Assembly: GCA_016788635.1 (NCBI GenBank)
Contig: JAEUSU010000003.1
Coordinates: 1 to 64,000 of the forward strand
Reading direction: 5' to 3'
Source of the DNA: Flavobacteriales bacterium
GTDB taxonomy: Bacteria > Bacteroidota > Bacteroidia > Flavobacteriales_F > PHOS-HE28
Length of the DNA stretch: 64,000 nt
How positions within the stretch are numbered: position 1 is the stretch's first letter; every line of letters begins with the position of its first letter. The notes under the pieces were generated by a model that saw only the letters and a program-made list of their open reading frames with translations, did not search any database and was not told the DNA's origin. Of this stretch, positions 8,684 through 17,042 are shown piece by piece. A program made the position numbers and the translations under genes.

Positions 8684-9334
8684 CTACAACTTCACACCAA
8701 AAGCGAGATCGCCTGCGTCACCCAAGCCGGGCACGATGTACGCTTGAGCTGTCATCTCCTCATCAACGGCGCCCACCCATATCCGCGTATCCGGCGGCAC
8801 ATGGCTTTTGAGGTAGGCGATGCCTTCGCTGCTGGCTATGACTGAAACGATATGAAGCGCCTTTGGTTTACCCAGGCGCTGAAGGGCACGCTGCACCATC
8901 ACCATGCTTCGCCCGGTGGCCAGCATGGGGTCACTGATCACCAGCACACGGTCCTCAAGTGAAGGGCTGCTCAGGTACTCCACCTCGATGTCAAAGCCAT
9001 CCTCCCCTTTGCGATGCTTCCGGTAGGCGCTGATGAACGCACATTCGGCACCATCGAAGTAGTTCAAAAGCCCTTGGTGGAGCGGCAGGCCAGCCCGCAG
9101 GATGGTGGCCAGCACGGGCAGCTGGGCCGGTACCTGGGTGGTGGTGACACCCAGGGGGGTAACGGTCTCCTGTTCCCGGTAATCCAGCGTCCGGCTCAGT
9201 TCGTAGGCCATCACCTCGCCCACACGTTCCAGGTTGCGCCGGAAGCGGAGAGGGTCCTTCTGGATGTGCTGGTCCCGCAATTCCGCCACGAAGCGGTTCA
9301 GGACTGAATTGTTGCGTGTGAGTTCAACCACCAT
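8684..9334 (-). CDS. upp: Uracil phosphoribosyltransferase
   Basis: This enzyme salvages uracil to UMP with PRPP. The 216-residue protein carries the PRPP-binding loop VLVISDPMLATGRSM near residue 130 and the uracil-site C-terminal segment YIVPGLGDAGDLAFG. ILRAGLPLHQGLLNYF is also typical. The start is ATG at 9334. It is followed by the small membrane protein 3 nt downstream. The acyltransferase gene upstream ends 9 nt before its start. Confidence 0.94.
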   Translation of the reverse strand: MVVELTRNNSVLNRFVAELRDQHIQKDPLRFRRNLERVGEVMAYELSRTLDYREQETVTPLGVTTTQVPAQLPVLATILRAGLPLHQGLLNYFDGAECAFISAYRKHRKGEDGFDIEVEYLSSPSLEDRVLVISDPMLATGRSMVMVQRALQRLGKPKALHIVSVIASSEGIAYLKSHVPPDTRIWVGAVDEEMTAQAYIVPGLGDAGDLAFGVKL

Positions 9335-9343
9335 GGCAGGGCA

Positions 9344-10249
9344 TCATTTCAACCAACGCAGCGGCCAGGGCAGGCGGTTGATAAGCACACGAAAGTACGG
9401 CACTTCCGACGCACCGAAGCCCTTGTAGAAGCGCGCGACCGCAGGATCAACCGAGCCTGCAAGGTCGAAGAGCTCATGGGCTCCTGCGTGTGCAGCCAGG
9501 TAGCCATCCACCAAATGGAATCCCGCACGGAAGGTCTGCGCTTCTTCGGATACCGCGGTTTTGAACAGAATGTGCCTCCCACCCCAGTGCACAAAGGCCA
9601 TTGCTGCCAGCAGTTGGTCCTGCCGGCGGAACGCCATCCAACGCAGCGTGCCCTCCTCGGCAGCCAGCTTGAGCAGTGAGCCCAGCACAGACGCATCGCG
9701 CTCACGCAGCCCCCCGTGGCGGCGTGCCGTGGTCCGCTGGAACAGGATCAGGAATTCTTCCGGCACGAGCTCTTGGCTCCACTTCACATCAGTGGGAATG
9801 CTCGTGCGCAGGTTCCTTATATGCCCTTTCGCGTATCCCGCCCTGTGAGATGCAGCGTCCTTGGGCAAAGGCATGCACAGGTTCACTCGGGGCGCGATAT
9901 ATGAACGAGATATGGAAAAGGTGCCGGGGCCCATGCAGATGTCCACCAGGTTGTACGATGCGGGAATGGCCTGGAGAAAGGCCGAACAGAGGGCATCATC
10001 AATTGTGCGTGTGGCGAAGACCCCCAGATACTGGAGGCCGTAAGGTTGGTAGAGGTACTCCATACCCCATCGCCTTCTTCTTGTCAATGGCATGACAGCC
10101 TCCGCTGTGTCATCGACGAGCAACTGCCAACCGGGTGATGCCACGTCAAGCACCGCACTTCGGGCGTACCAGACGGCATTGGGGCAACGGGCGATCAGCG
10201 CATCGTACCAGCGCTTGTCGATCTCCTGGTGGGTGAGGCACCGGATCAT
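9344..10249 (-). CDS. FemAB/GNAT-like acyltransferase
   Basis: This 301-residue protein has the layout of FemAB-like/GNAT acyltransferases of Bacteroidota: EYLYQPYGLQYLGVFA in the first half, then the GNAT-like region MAFRRQDQLLAAMAFVHWGG and a C-terminal ARFYKGFGASEVPYF. The acceptor is unknown. The 4-nt overlap with the upstream polysaccharide deacetylase gene (ATGA at 10246-10249) fixes the start and links it to polysaccharide modification. Confidence 0.65.
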   Translation of the reverse strand: MIRCLTHQEIDKRWYDALIARCPNAVWYARSAVLDVASPGWQLLVDDTAEAVMPLTRRRRWGMEYLYQPYGLQYLGVFATRTIDDALCSAFLQAIPASYNLVDICMGPGTFSISRSYIAPRVNLCMPLPKDAASHRAGYAKGHIRNLRTSIPTDVKWSQELVPEEFLILFQRTTARRHGGLRERDASVLGSLLKLAAEEGTLRWMAFRRQDQLLAAMAFVHWGGRHILFKTAVSEEAQTFRAGFHLVDGYLAAHAGAHELFDLAGSVDPAVARFYKGFGASEVPYFRVLINRLPWPLRWLK

Positions 10250-11553
10250 GACCGTGCGTGACGGATCACCTCCTCGGCAACACGCCTCCAACCGCGTTCA
10301 GTACCATGATCGCTCAGGAAGCGTTCGTGCCACACACTGATAAAGGTGCCCTGAACACGTTTCACGGCATCCACCAAGGCATTGGCCCGGCGGATGGCAT
10401 CCTCAGGCTGCAAGGACATGCGGTAGCGCAGGGCACTGTCCATGATGGCGAAAGGGTGGATCATGAGGGGTGTTACCTCATCATGCTCCACATCGAAGAA
10501 TGGGAATGGGGTGCATGTGCCAGCACGGAAACCCACCGCATCATGGAACCCCATGCTATGCTCCTCCCGTATGCCCAAGCGGATCAATTCACGAAAGGTG
10601 GTGGGTGCCTGGAACCGAAGAAAATGCTGGCGCGAACAGGTTACCGCACTGCCCAAAACCTGCTCCAACAGCTGCTTTTCGCCCTCGATCATTCCCGGCA
10701 CCTCGCTGGAACGATATGAGGGATGCACAGCGATGCGGGCCCAAGCGGCCATGGCCTTCACCCGCGCACGCATCGCCGGAGAGGCAACATCCACGGCATG
10801 ATCATGACGTCCACGAGGAGCAGCGAGCACGGATACCATGCATGCGCAAGATCGTTCCATGCACAGCTGTTGGAGGAAACCCTCAACGGCATAAGGGTCG
10901 ATCCGCAGTCCTGATAGGACCAATGCCCTGTCCCATAGCTCGAACAAGCGCCCTTGGAATAGATCGCGAACCGCAGAACCCAGGCTCCGCCACCATTCCC
11001 TGCCTCGGTACTTATATCCATTGTCCAGGTCCAGGGTCACTACCTGCGTATATGCCCTTCGCGGGTCAGGCACGCGCTTGTCCTGTTGCTTCCAATCCGC
11101 TGCGAGGTCAAGCACCCATTCATCCACCACGGGATGATCCAGGAAGCCATGGCGGGCGGCATGCATCTCAGCTGTGAGGGAACGACCATGGTCGTCCTTG
11201 GGCATGTCCCGTTCCTCCATCCGGGTCAACATCCAAAAGGCAGCAGCAAAGGGGTCGAACAAGGGGTCTTTACGCGGCGTAGGATAGGGCATAGGCGGAG
11301 CACCACCGACCTGGCCTGGGCCTGCGGCAAGCCCATCCATACCACGACCGCTCAGCAGGCCTTGCGGATGAATACGGAACCCGCCTTCCGCGGCGGCATG
11401 CCCATAGATCAGGAACGGTCTTCCCGAACGCTGGCAAGCCTTCAGGTCAGGCTCCTCCCTCGCCTTCCACCCGAGCATGGTGCCCAATACATGGCCAATG
11501 ATAAAGCGGGCTCTAGGTGTAGGGCGCTCGATATGGAAAAGGACATCCTCCAT
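10246..11553 (-). CDS. Polysaccharide deacetylase-like protein
   Basis: This 435-residue protein resembles the NodB-fold deacetylase-like proteins found in Bacteroidota EPS loci. The Asp-containing strand is VVTLDLDNGYKYRGREW, a HPSY motif (ARIAVHPSYRSSE) supplies a metal-ligand His, and GFHDAVGFRAGTCTPFPFFD is a late core motif. Probable role: de-N-acetylation of a cell-surface polysaccharide, although no signal peptide is visible. It lies between wecB and the acyltransferase. Confidence 0.7.
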   Translation of the reverse strand: MEDVLFHIERPTPRARFIIGHVLGTMLGWKAREEPDLKACQRSGRPFLIYGHAAAEGGFRIHPQGLLSGRGMDGLAAGPGQVGGAPPMPYPTPRKDPLFDPFAAAFWMLTRMEERDMPKDDHGRSLTAEMHAARHGFLDHPVVDEWVLDLAADWKQQDKRVPDPRRAYTQVVTLDLDNGYKYRGREWWRSLGSAVRDLFQGRLFELWDRALVLSGLRIDPYAVEGFLQQLCMERSCACMVSVLAAPRGRHDHAVDVASPAMRARVKAMAAWARIAVHPSYRSSEVPGMIEGEKQLLEQVLGSAVTCSRQHFLRFQAPTTFRELIRLGIREEHSMGFHDAVGFRAGTCTPFPFFDVEHDEVTPLMIHPFAIMDSALRYRMSLQPEDAIRRANALVDAVKRVQGTFISVWHERFLSDHGTERGWRRVAEEVIRHARS

Positions 11554-11603
11554 GGGACCTGGGGTCGCACGACAATAGTAACGATCCCACTGCCCCCAAG
11601 GGT

Positions 11604-12755
11604 TCAGCGAAGGTCTTGGAAAAGCCTGATCAGGATATGCACCCCTGCCGATCCATCACCATAGAGGTCTTCAGCCACCGGAAGACCGCCTTGCATTCCC
11701 CACCTCACCGCTTCCGCGATCCGCACTGGGTCAGCATCGGCCAGCCGAGCCTGTCCATGGTCGACCAATTCAACCCATTCCGTGGTGGGACGGAGCACTA
11801 CGCAGGGCTTGCGATAAAAGTAGGCCTCCTTTTGCACCCCCCCTGAATCGGTAATGACCAGCCGGCACGAACGCTCCAACTGGACCATATCCAGAAAACC
11901 CACTGGATCGATCAGGCGCAGCATGGGTGAGGATATGGCTCGCTTCACAAGTTCATCGGGCACCAAGCTCAGTTGTTTACGCGTCCTTGGATGGAGGGGC
12001 ATCACCACCGGCAACCCGTGCCGATCACCGGCATCGACCAGGGCGTGGATGATGGTGCTCAATCGCTTGGGATCATCCGTATTGTGGTCCCTATGCACCG
12101 TAGCCAGCATATAGCCCCCTGGTGACAGGCCCAGTTCGGTTAGAATGGCGCTTCTCTGCGCAGCCAACTCACCGAAATACAGGCTATTGTCGAACATTAC
12201 GTCACCAGACAAGATCACTGCGGCCTGGCCGGCATCCACGGCTCCATTGACCGGTGCGTTCATGCCTTCCCGCCGCAACTCCCGCACGGCTGCCATGGTC
12301 GGGCAGAAGAGCCAGGTTGAGCAATGGTCGGTGAGCAGCCGGTTGATCTCTTCGGGCATGCGTTTGTCGTGGGAACGCAGGCCTGCTTCCACATGGGCCA
12401 CTGGAACATGGAGCTTAACAGCGGCCAAAGCGGCGGCCAGGGTACTGTTCGTATCGCCGAAGACCACCACCGCATCCGGTCGACGCGACACCAGCCTCCG
12501 CTCAATGCCTTCGATCATCCGGGCGGTCTGCTCACCATGGCCTGCCGAACCGACTTCCAGGTCCACATCCGGCCGGGGGATATCCAACTCTTCAAAGAAA
12601 CCTCCGGACATGCCATGGTCATAATGCTGGCCGGTATGCAGCAGGGAAAGGTGCAGGTCCTGCCAGCGCCCCTGCCTCCATGGCCGCATGAGCGCTGCAG
12701 ATTTGATGATCTGTGGCCGGGCACCGACCACCAACAGCAGTTCGACCTTTTTCAT
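11604..12755 (-). CDS. wecB: UDP-N-acetylglucosamine 2-epimerase (non-hydrolysing)
   Basis: This enzyme interconverts UDP-GlcNAc and UDP-ManNAc, a precursor for surface polysaccharides. The 383-residue protein begins MKKVELLLVVGARPQIIKSA. It carries VVFGDTNSTLAAALAA, HVEAGLRSHDKRMPEEINR and the UDP-binding TDSGGVQKEAYFYRKPCVVL, with GARPQ..K, the E in HVEAG and the SGG motif all intact. The ManNAc product fits the WecG/TagA-family transferase at 15247-16008. Its ATG overlaps the radC stop. Confidence 0.93.
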   Translation of the reverse strand: MKKVELLLVVGARPQIIKSAALMRPWRQGRWQDLHLSLLHTGQHYDHGMSGGFFEELDIPRPDVDLEVGSAGHGEQTARMIEGIERRLVSRRPDAVVVFGDTNSTLAAALAAVKLHVPVAHVEAGLRSHDKRMPEEINRLLTDHCSTWLFCPTMAAVRELRREGMNAPVNGAVDAGQAAVILSGDVMFDNSLYFGELAAQRSAILTELGLSPGGYMLATVHRDHNTDDPKRLSTIIHALVDAGDRHGLPVVMPLHPRTRKQLSLVPDELVKRAISSPMLRLIDPVGFLDMVQLERSCRLVITDSGGVQKEAYFYRKPCVVLRPTTEWVELVDHGQARLADADPVRIAEAVRWGMQGGLPVAEDLYGDGSAGVHILIRLFQDLR

Positions 12756-13474
12756 GTGCTCCCAAGCATGCCTTGGTCCGCAAAACTGAAATATCCGCCA
12801 GCGGCCACGATAAGGTGGTCCTGCACCACGATATCCAGGAAGCGGCCGGCTTCCACCAGTTTGCGGGTCAGGCGAATATCCTCTTCGCTCGGGCGCAACT
12901 GCCCGGATGGGTGGTTGTGGGCCAGGATCAACGAAGAGGCCTTGTGGTCCAAGGCCTCCTTGAAGATGCGTTTCGGGTCGGCTACCGTGCCGTGGAAGCC
13001 ACCTTCGCTGATGCGCACACGTGCGAGCAGCCGGTTCCCACGATCCAGCAGTAGCAACCAGAACTCTTCCACGGTCAGGTCCTCAAGCGTTCCGGCCAGA
13101 TTCTCAAAGGCATCCAAGCTTGTGGCCACCAGATCTCGCTGGCGGCCTGCACCCGCCTCCCGACGACGCCGGCCCAACTCCAAGGCAGCAGCTATAGTCA
13201 CCGCCCTGGCCTCACCCAACCCCTTGGTGGTCATCAGGTCACGTACCCCGAGACGCCCCAGTGCGGCCAGGTCATTGTGAGCGCGTTGGAGGAGGTCGCG
13301 CGCGACGTCCAATGCGCTTCGTCCCTTGGTTCCGCTGCTGATCAGGATGGCCAGGAGCTCGGAATCACTCAACGAACGAGGGCCATTCATCAATAGGCGC
13401 TCCCTCGGCCGCTCATCCTCTTTGCGGTCCTTCAGCCGTATGAATTGCGTGGCTTCCTGGGTCCGATCAGTCAT
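12752..13474 (-). CDS. radC: RadC family JAB/MPN-domain protein
   Basis: This 240-residue protein has an N-terminal helix-hairpin-helix-like region (LMNGPRSLSDSELLAILISS, LMTTKGLGEARAVTIAAALE) and a C-terminal JAB domain with the metal motif AHNHPSGQLRPSEED at about residue 180. It is full length with the JAMM ligands present. A role in DNA repair has been questioned and its in vivo function is unclear. The start is the ATG at 13474; the longer frame runs into a hairpin. It overlaps wecB by 4 nt, an unusual partner. Confidence 0.9.
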   Translation of the reverse strand: MTDRTQEATQFIRLKDRKEDERPRERLLMNGPRSLSDSELLAILISSGTKGRSALDVARDLLQRAHNDLAALGRLGVRDLMTTKGLGEARAVTIAAALELGRRRREAGAGRQRDLVATSLDAFENLAGTLEDLTVEEFWLLLLDRGNRLLARVRISEGGFHGTVADPKRIFKEALDHKASSLILAHNHPSGQLRPSEEDIRLTRKLVEAGRFLDIVVQDHLIVAAGGYFSFADQGMLGST

Positions 13475-13487
13475 GGCGGTAAATGAA

Positions 13488-13510
13488 CAGGTCCCCGCAT
13501 GGGGGACCTG
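13488..13510 (-). terminator. Hairpin terminator after rpsT
   Basis: On the minus strand a 9-bp stem CAGGTCCCC/GGGGACCTG closes a 5-base loop and is followed by the T-rich TTCATTT. It lies 29 bases beyond the rpsT stop and just before the radC start, so it should separate rpsT transcription from radC. Confidence 0.65.
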
Positions 13511-13538
13511 CAAGTTCGGTGGTTTCAGAGATCCGCGC

Positions 13539-13793
13539 TCACTTCAACTTATTGACGTGTTGAGCGAGCGAGGACTTCAGGTTGGAAGCCTTGTTCTTGT
13601 GGATGATGTGCCGCTTGGCCAGCTTGTCGAGCATGGCGTTCACTTCAGGCAGCAATTTCACCGCCTCTGTCTTATCCGCAGTGCCGCGCAGCTTCCGCAA
13701 GGCGTTACGCGTGGTCTTGTGCTGATAACGGTTGCGTTCGTTGCGCGTCTCGGTCTGACGGACACGCTTCAGGGCGGACTTGTGATTGGCCAT
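13539..13793 (-). CDS. rpsT: 30S ribosomal protein S20
   Basis: This 84-residue basic protein begins [20 protein letters not shown], the typical S20 start, and is full length. It binds 16S rRNA in the small subunit. It is monocistronic with its own consensus promoter 21-50 bases upstream and a hairpin terminator downstream, although it sits inside the polysaccharide locus. Confidence 0.96.
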   Translation of the reverse strand: MANHKSALKRVRQTETRNERNRYQHKTTRNALRKLRGTADKTEAVKLLPEVNAMLDKLAKRHIIHKNKASNLKSSLAQHVNKLK

Positions 13794-13813
13794 GGCCTTG
13801 TTGAAAAGGACGG

Positions 13814-13843
13814 CAAATATACAGTCTTTACTGGAACGACCAA
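13814..13843 (-). promoter_or_regulatory. Bacteroidota sigma-A promoter of rpsT
   Basis: On the minus strand a TTG (13841-13843) is followed after 19 bases by TATATTTG (13814-13821), an exact match to the Bacteroidota consensus. The start codon is 21 bases downstream of the -7 box, which implies a very short leader. Confidence 0.8.
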
Positions 13844-13850
13844 GCCCCCT

Positions 13851-15032
13851 TCAATAGGCGTTCTCCTGGCGGCCGAACATGCTGGAAGCCGTCCTCAGCA
13901 CGATCTTCAGGTCCATCAGAAAGGACCAGTTCTCCAGGTACCAGATATCGAGTTGGACCCGCTTCTCCATCTTGTCCGGGGTGTCGGTTTCGCCCCGGAA
14001 GCCATTCACCTGGGCCCAGCCAGTAATGCCAGGACGTATGAAATGACGCACCATGTACTTGTCCACGATATCCCGGAACTGGTCGTTGAGCTTCAGGGGG
14101 TGTGGACGGGGGCCCACCACCGACATATGCCCCATGAGCACATTCAGGAATTGGGGCATCTCATCGAGATTCGTCTTCCGCAGGAACCCACCGACCCGGG
14201 TAATGCGCGGGTCGTTCTTGGTCGCCTGTTTAGAGTCGGCCTCAACGTTCATGCGCATGCTGCGGAATTTCCAGCACACGAACTCCCGGTTATCCTTGCC
14301 CAAGCGCATCTGTTTGAAAAAGACAGGCCCACGGCTGGAAAGCTTCACCAATAGGGCCAGGATGGGGAACAACCAAGTGAATACGAAAAGGATGACCCCC
14401 AGGGAGAAAACGATATCGAAAGCACGCTTCAGCGCCCGGTTCAACGGCCGGTCAAGTGGCTCCTTTCGGAGCTTGCTTACGGGCACCGAACCCATGAACT
14501 CCAAGTCCGAGGTGTTCACCACCGGAATGAAGCTCTCACGGCTCGGGATCACCCGGAACCGGATCGTGTTCCGTTCGCAGAAGTCCATCAGGTCCGTGAT
14601 CAGGTCCCGCTGCGTTCCCGGAAGTGCACAGTAGACGATGTCGATCCGGTTCTGCAGGGCAAAGACCTTGGCAGACTCCACATCACCCATGCGGAATGGG
14701 GCCAAACTGCCTTCGATCTGTTCATCCGTGAACACCCCTCGAAAGCGATAGCCTCTAACGGTCTGGTCCTGGCAATACTGAAAGATCTCTTCCGCTGCCG
14801 GGCCATCACCCACGATGACCAGGTCCTTTACGGTAGTTAGTGGATCTAATGTGAGCACGCGGTTGAAACCTGACTGCATCGTGTGCAGCGTATTGCGCCG
14901 CGTCCGGGTAGTGGTCCTATCGCCATTGCGTTGGCTGGTGCTCATGTCCCGTTCAGCGAAAATACTCTGAAGCAGGGAGAGGCGCTTGGCGGGTAGTGAT
15001 CGCTCCATGTTCTGCTGCGCGTTTCCGTTCAT
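13851..15032 (-). CDS. Initiating sugar transferase (WcaJ/WbaP C-terminal type) without the N-terminal membrane bundle
   Basis: This is a predicted undecaprenyl-phosphate sugar-1-phosphate transferase, the first step of EPS repeat-unit assembly. The 393-residue protein starts almost directly with a CoA_binding_3-like Rossmann segment (VIVGDGPAAEEIFQYC). A single hydrophobic helix near FSLGVILFVFTWLFPILALL follows, then the catalytic domain: GPVFFKQMRLG, CWKFRSMRMN, TNLDEMPQFLNVLMG, VGPRPHP and RPGITGWAQVNGFRGET. Classic WcaJ-type proteins are about 460 residues with four N-terminal membrane helices, which are missing here. I chose the ATG at 15032; a TTG at 15053 is possible. The 190 bases upstream show no missing exon-like frame. 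Confidence 0.85.
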   Translation of the reverse strand: MNGNAQQNMERSLPAKRLSLLQSIFAERDMSTSQRNGDRTTTRTRRNTLHTMQSGFNRVLTLDPLTTVKDLVIVGDGPAAEEIFQYCQDQTVRGYRFRGVFTDEQIEGSLAPFRMGDVESAKVFALQNRIDIVYCALPGTQRDLITDLMDFCERNTIRFRVIPSRESFIPVVNTSDLEFMGSVPVSKLRKEPLDRPLNRALKRAFDIVFSLGVILFVFTWLFPILALLVKLSSRGPVFFKQMRLGKDNREFVCWKFRSMRMNVEADSKQATKNDPRITRVGGFLRKTNLDEMPQFLNVLMGHMSVVGPRPHPLKLNDQFRDIVDKYMVRHFIRPGITGWAQVNGFRGETDTPDKMEKRVQLDIWYLENWSFLMDLKIVLRTASSMFGRQENAY

Positions 15033-15246
15033 TCGCCCCTGAAGGGAGGCCAAAACTAGGGAAGTCCACCCCCACCGTCAAGCTTTGTCGTCAAAAATTA
15101 GCCATTCGTCGACATTAACCCAATATCGGTCTAGCACACTGTAGGCACTTGATAGACATAATCTACTGTCGTTCTGAGACTTGTTTGAATGCTTGTGGCA
15201 TCCCCTTGGCTGCATACGGAGCGTACAACCAGAAGATCGCCCGCCA

Positions 15247-16008
15247 CTAGGTGCCCCGTCTGTCGTTGTAGTAGTGCTTGATGGCAAGGAACACAAAGTG
15301 TGAGTTGGTGACCAGGTAACGCTTCCACAGTCGTCGTGGTTCGAGCCACAGCCTGTAGCACCATTCCAAGGAGAGATCACGCATCCACTTCGGGGCCCGG
15401 GTGTCCATGCCAGCATACAGGAGGAACGCTCCACCCAAGCCCAGCATAACTGCGTGAACCTGTCCCTTCATGGCGGCCATCCATCGTTCCTGTTTGGGAC
15501 AGCCCAAGGAAACCATCACCACGTGCGCTCCGGACCTATTGATCGCTTGGGCATGCTCCGCCAACTCGATCGTTGTAAGCGGACGAAAGGGTGGTGAAAG
15601 GGTGCCCGCCACGCGCAGTGCTGGCAGATCCCTCCTTATCCGGGCAACCATGGCATCCAACACCTCCTGGCGTCCACCATACAGGTAAACCGATAGTCCA
15701 CGGGCCGCCGACTCTTCCAACAAAGCCGGTAGGATGTCGTTCCCAGCCACGCGCTCCTGTTCGGGATGGCCGGTGCGTTGCATGTAGCGCAGCACAGGCA
15801 TGCCATCAGGTGTAGCTGCATCGGCATTACATACGACCTCCATGAACTCATGTCGTTGGTGGGCCTCCACGGTCATGTGGGCGTTCACGCAGCACACATA
15901 ACTGGAGTGGTGGGCGGCCCCCCATTCCACAAAAGCAGCAATATGGTCCCGGAACGTCCCCAAGGATAGTCGCATGCCCAGCCGTTCCGTTCTGGCGATC
16001 ACGGTCAT
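15247..16008 (-). CDS. WecG/TagA/CpsF family glycosyltransferase
   Basis: This 253-residue GT26-family transferase is likely to add ManNAc, ManNAcA or a related sugar to the lipid-linked intermediate. Family motifs seen are CVNAHMTVEAHQRHEF, NADAATPDGMPVLRYMQ, VYLYGGRQEVLDAM and MVSLGCPKQERWMAAMKG. The length matches the family. The start overlaps the upstream epimerase gene by 4 nt (ATGA). The UDP-ManNAc-producing wecB lies about 2.5 kb further along the same strand. Confidence 0.9.
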   Translation of the reverse strand: MTVIARTERLGMRLSLGTFRDHIAAFVEWGAAHHSSYVCCVNAHMTVEAHQRHEFMEVVCNADAATPDGMPVLRYMQRTGHPEQERVAGNDILPALLEESAARGLSVYLYGGRQEVLDAMVARIRRDLPALRVAGTLSPPFRPLTTIELAEHAQAINRSGAHVVMVSLGCPKQERWMAAMKGQVHAVMLGLGGAFLLYAGMDTRAPKWMRDLSLEWCYRLWLEPRRLWKRYLVTNSHFVFLAIKHYYNDRRGT

Positions 16009-17042
16009 GAAACGCTCCGGTCAATAAGGACGATCCTTTTGGCAAGTGGTCGTGCCCGTAAGCTATCCTCCCGATACCAACGGATGAACTCCCGCACACC
16101 CGACCGCAGGTCGAAAGGGGCCTGACCGAGCGCCTCACTGGTCTTATCCATCGGGGTGATGTAGTCCTGCGTCATACTACGATACCTGCCGGAGGTGATC
16201 GGAAAAGGCAGGCCAACTGCTTTCAAAGCATCACCGCCCAAAGCCAGGGTACGCACCAGGAGATCCGGCACCACCCGCGAAGGACGACCGGTCAGTTCCA
16301 TCGATACGGCATCCACCCAGGTACGCAGGTCAAGTGGTGGATCTCCCACATAGAAGACCCGACCGTTCACCAATTCCACAGGGGCCTCCAACATCCTTTG
16401 GATCTGCCAGCACACATTGCCCACATAGCCGTAAGACCGAATGACTTTCCGGCCCGAGGGATGGAAATAGAGACCCTTGCGCATCACCTTCAGCATCACA
16501 TCGCGGTAGCGCAACGACCACGGGCCCCAAATGGTGGTGGGCCGGATAATGGTCCATGCACAGTTCAGGCTGGCTTCACGGGTAGCTAACTCGGTGAGCC
16601 TCTTCGACTCGCCATAAACGGTGAAGGGCTTGAAATCCATATCGTTGGCGGGCTGATAGCCGGCCTCGCAAACGAATTGGGTGCTTGTGACAATGATGCG
16701 TTGCAGGCTGGGGCACGCGCGTGCAGCTCGCAGCAACCGACGCGTGCCCTCGTGATTCTGGATGTACGCGTCAAGGTCTTTTTTCTCGTCCGTGTCCGTG
16801 CGGGCGGCAAGGTGCACGATGTGAGTGGGCTGGAACTCCTGGAGTACCGCATGGATGCCCGACCCATCCATCAGATCCACCTCGCGCCAGGGAACTTGTT
16901 GTCCTGGGTCCAGGGATGGGTTCCAGTCCGCGTTCAACAACGTGGCACCCGTGGCAGAGAGCAGTTCGAGCAGGTTCGTACCGATGAAACCTGATCCACC
17001 AGTTACCAGGATGCGGGCATTGGAAAGAGTGATGCTGCTCAT
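16005..17042 (-). CDS. NAD-dependent epimerase/dehydratase (SDR family)
   Basis: This 345-residue extended SDR protein has the NAD-binding motif ILVTGGSGFIGTNLLELL at the N-terminus, VHLAARTDTD as the NNAG-like region and the catalytic YGESKR motif with Tyr and Lys. RPTTIWGPWS is the typical PTxxxGP element. It is probably a nucleotide-sugar epimerase, dehydratase or reductase for the polysaccharide; the exact substrate is not determinable. It overlaps both neighbours by 4 nt, which indicates a GT4-epimerase-GT26 operon. Confidence 0.88.
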   Translation of the reverse strand: MSSITLSNARILVTGGSGFIGTNLLELLSATGATLLNADWNPSLDPGQQVPWREVDLMDGSGIHAVLQEFQPTHIVHLAARTDTDEKKDLDAYIQNHEGTRRLLRAARACPSLQRIIVTSTQFVCEAGYQPANDMDFKPFTVYGESKRLTELATREASLNCAWTIIRPTTIWGPWSLRYRDVMLKVMRKGLYFHPSGRKVIRSYGYVGNVCWQIQRMLEAPVELVNGRVFYVGDPPLDLRTWVDAVSMELTGRPSRVVPDLLVRTLALGGDALKAVGLPFPITSGRYRSMTQDYITPMDKTSEALGQAPFDLRSGVREFIRWYREDSLRARPLAKRIVLIDRSVS

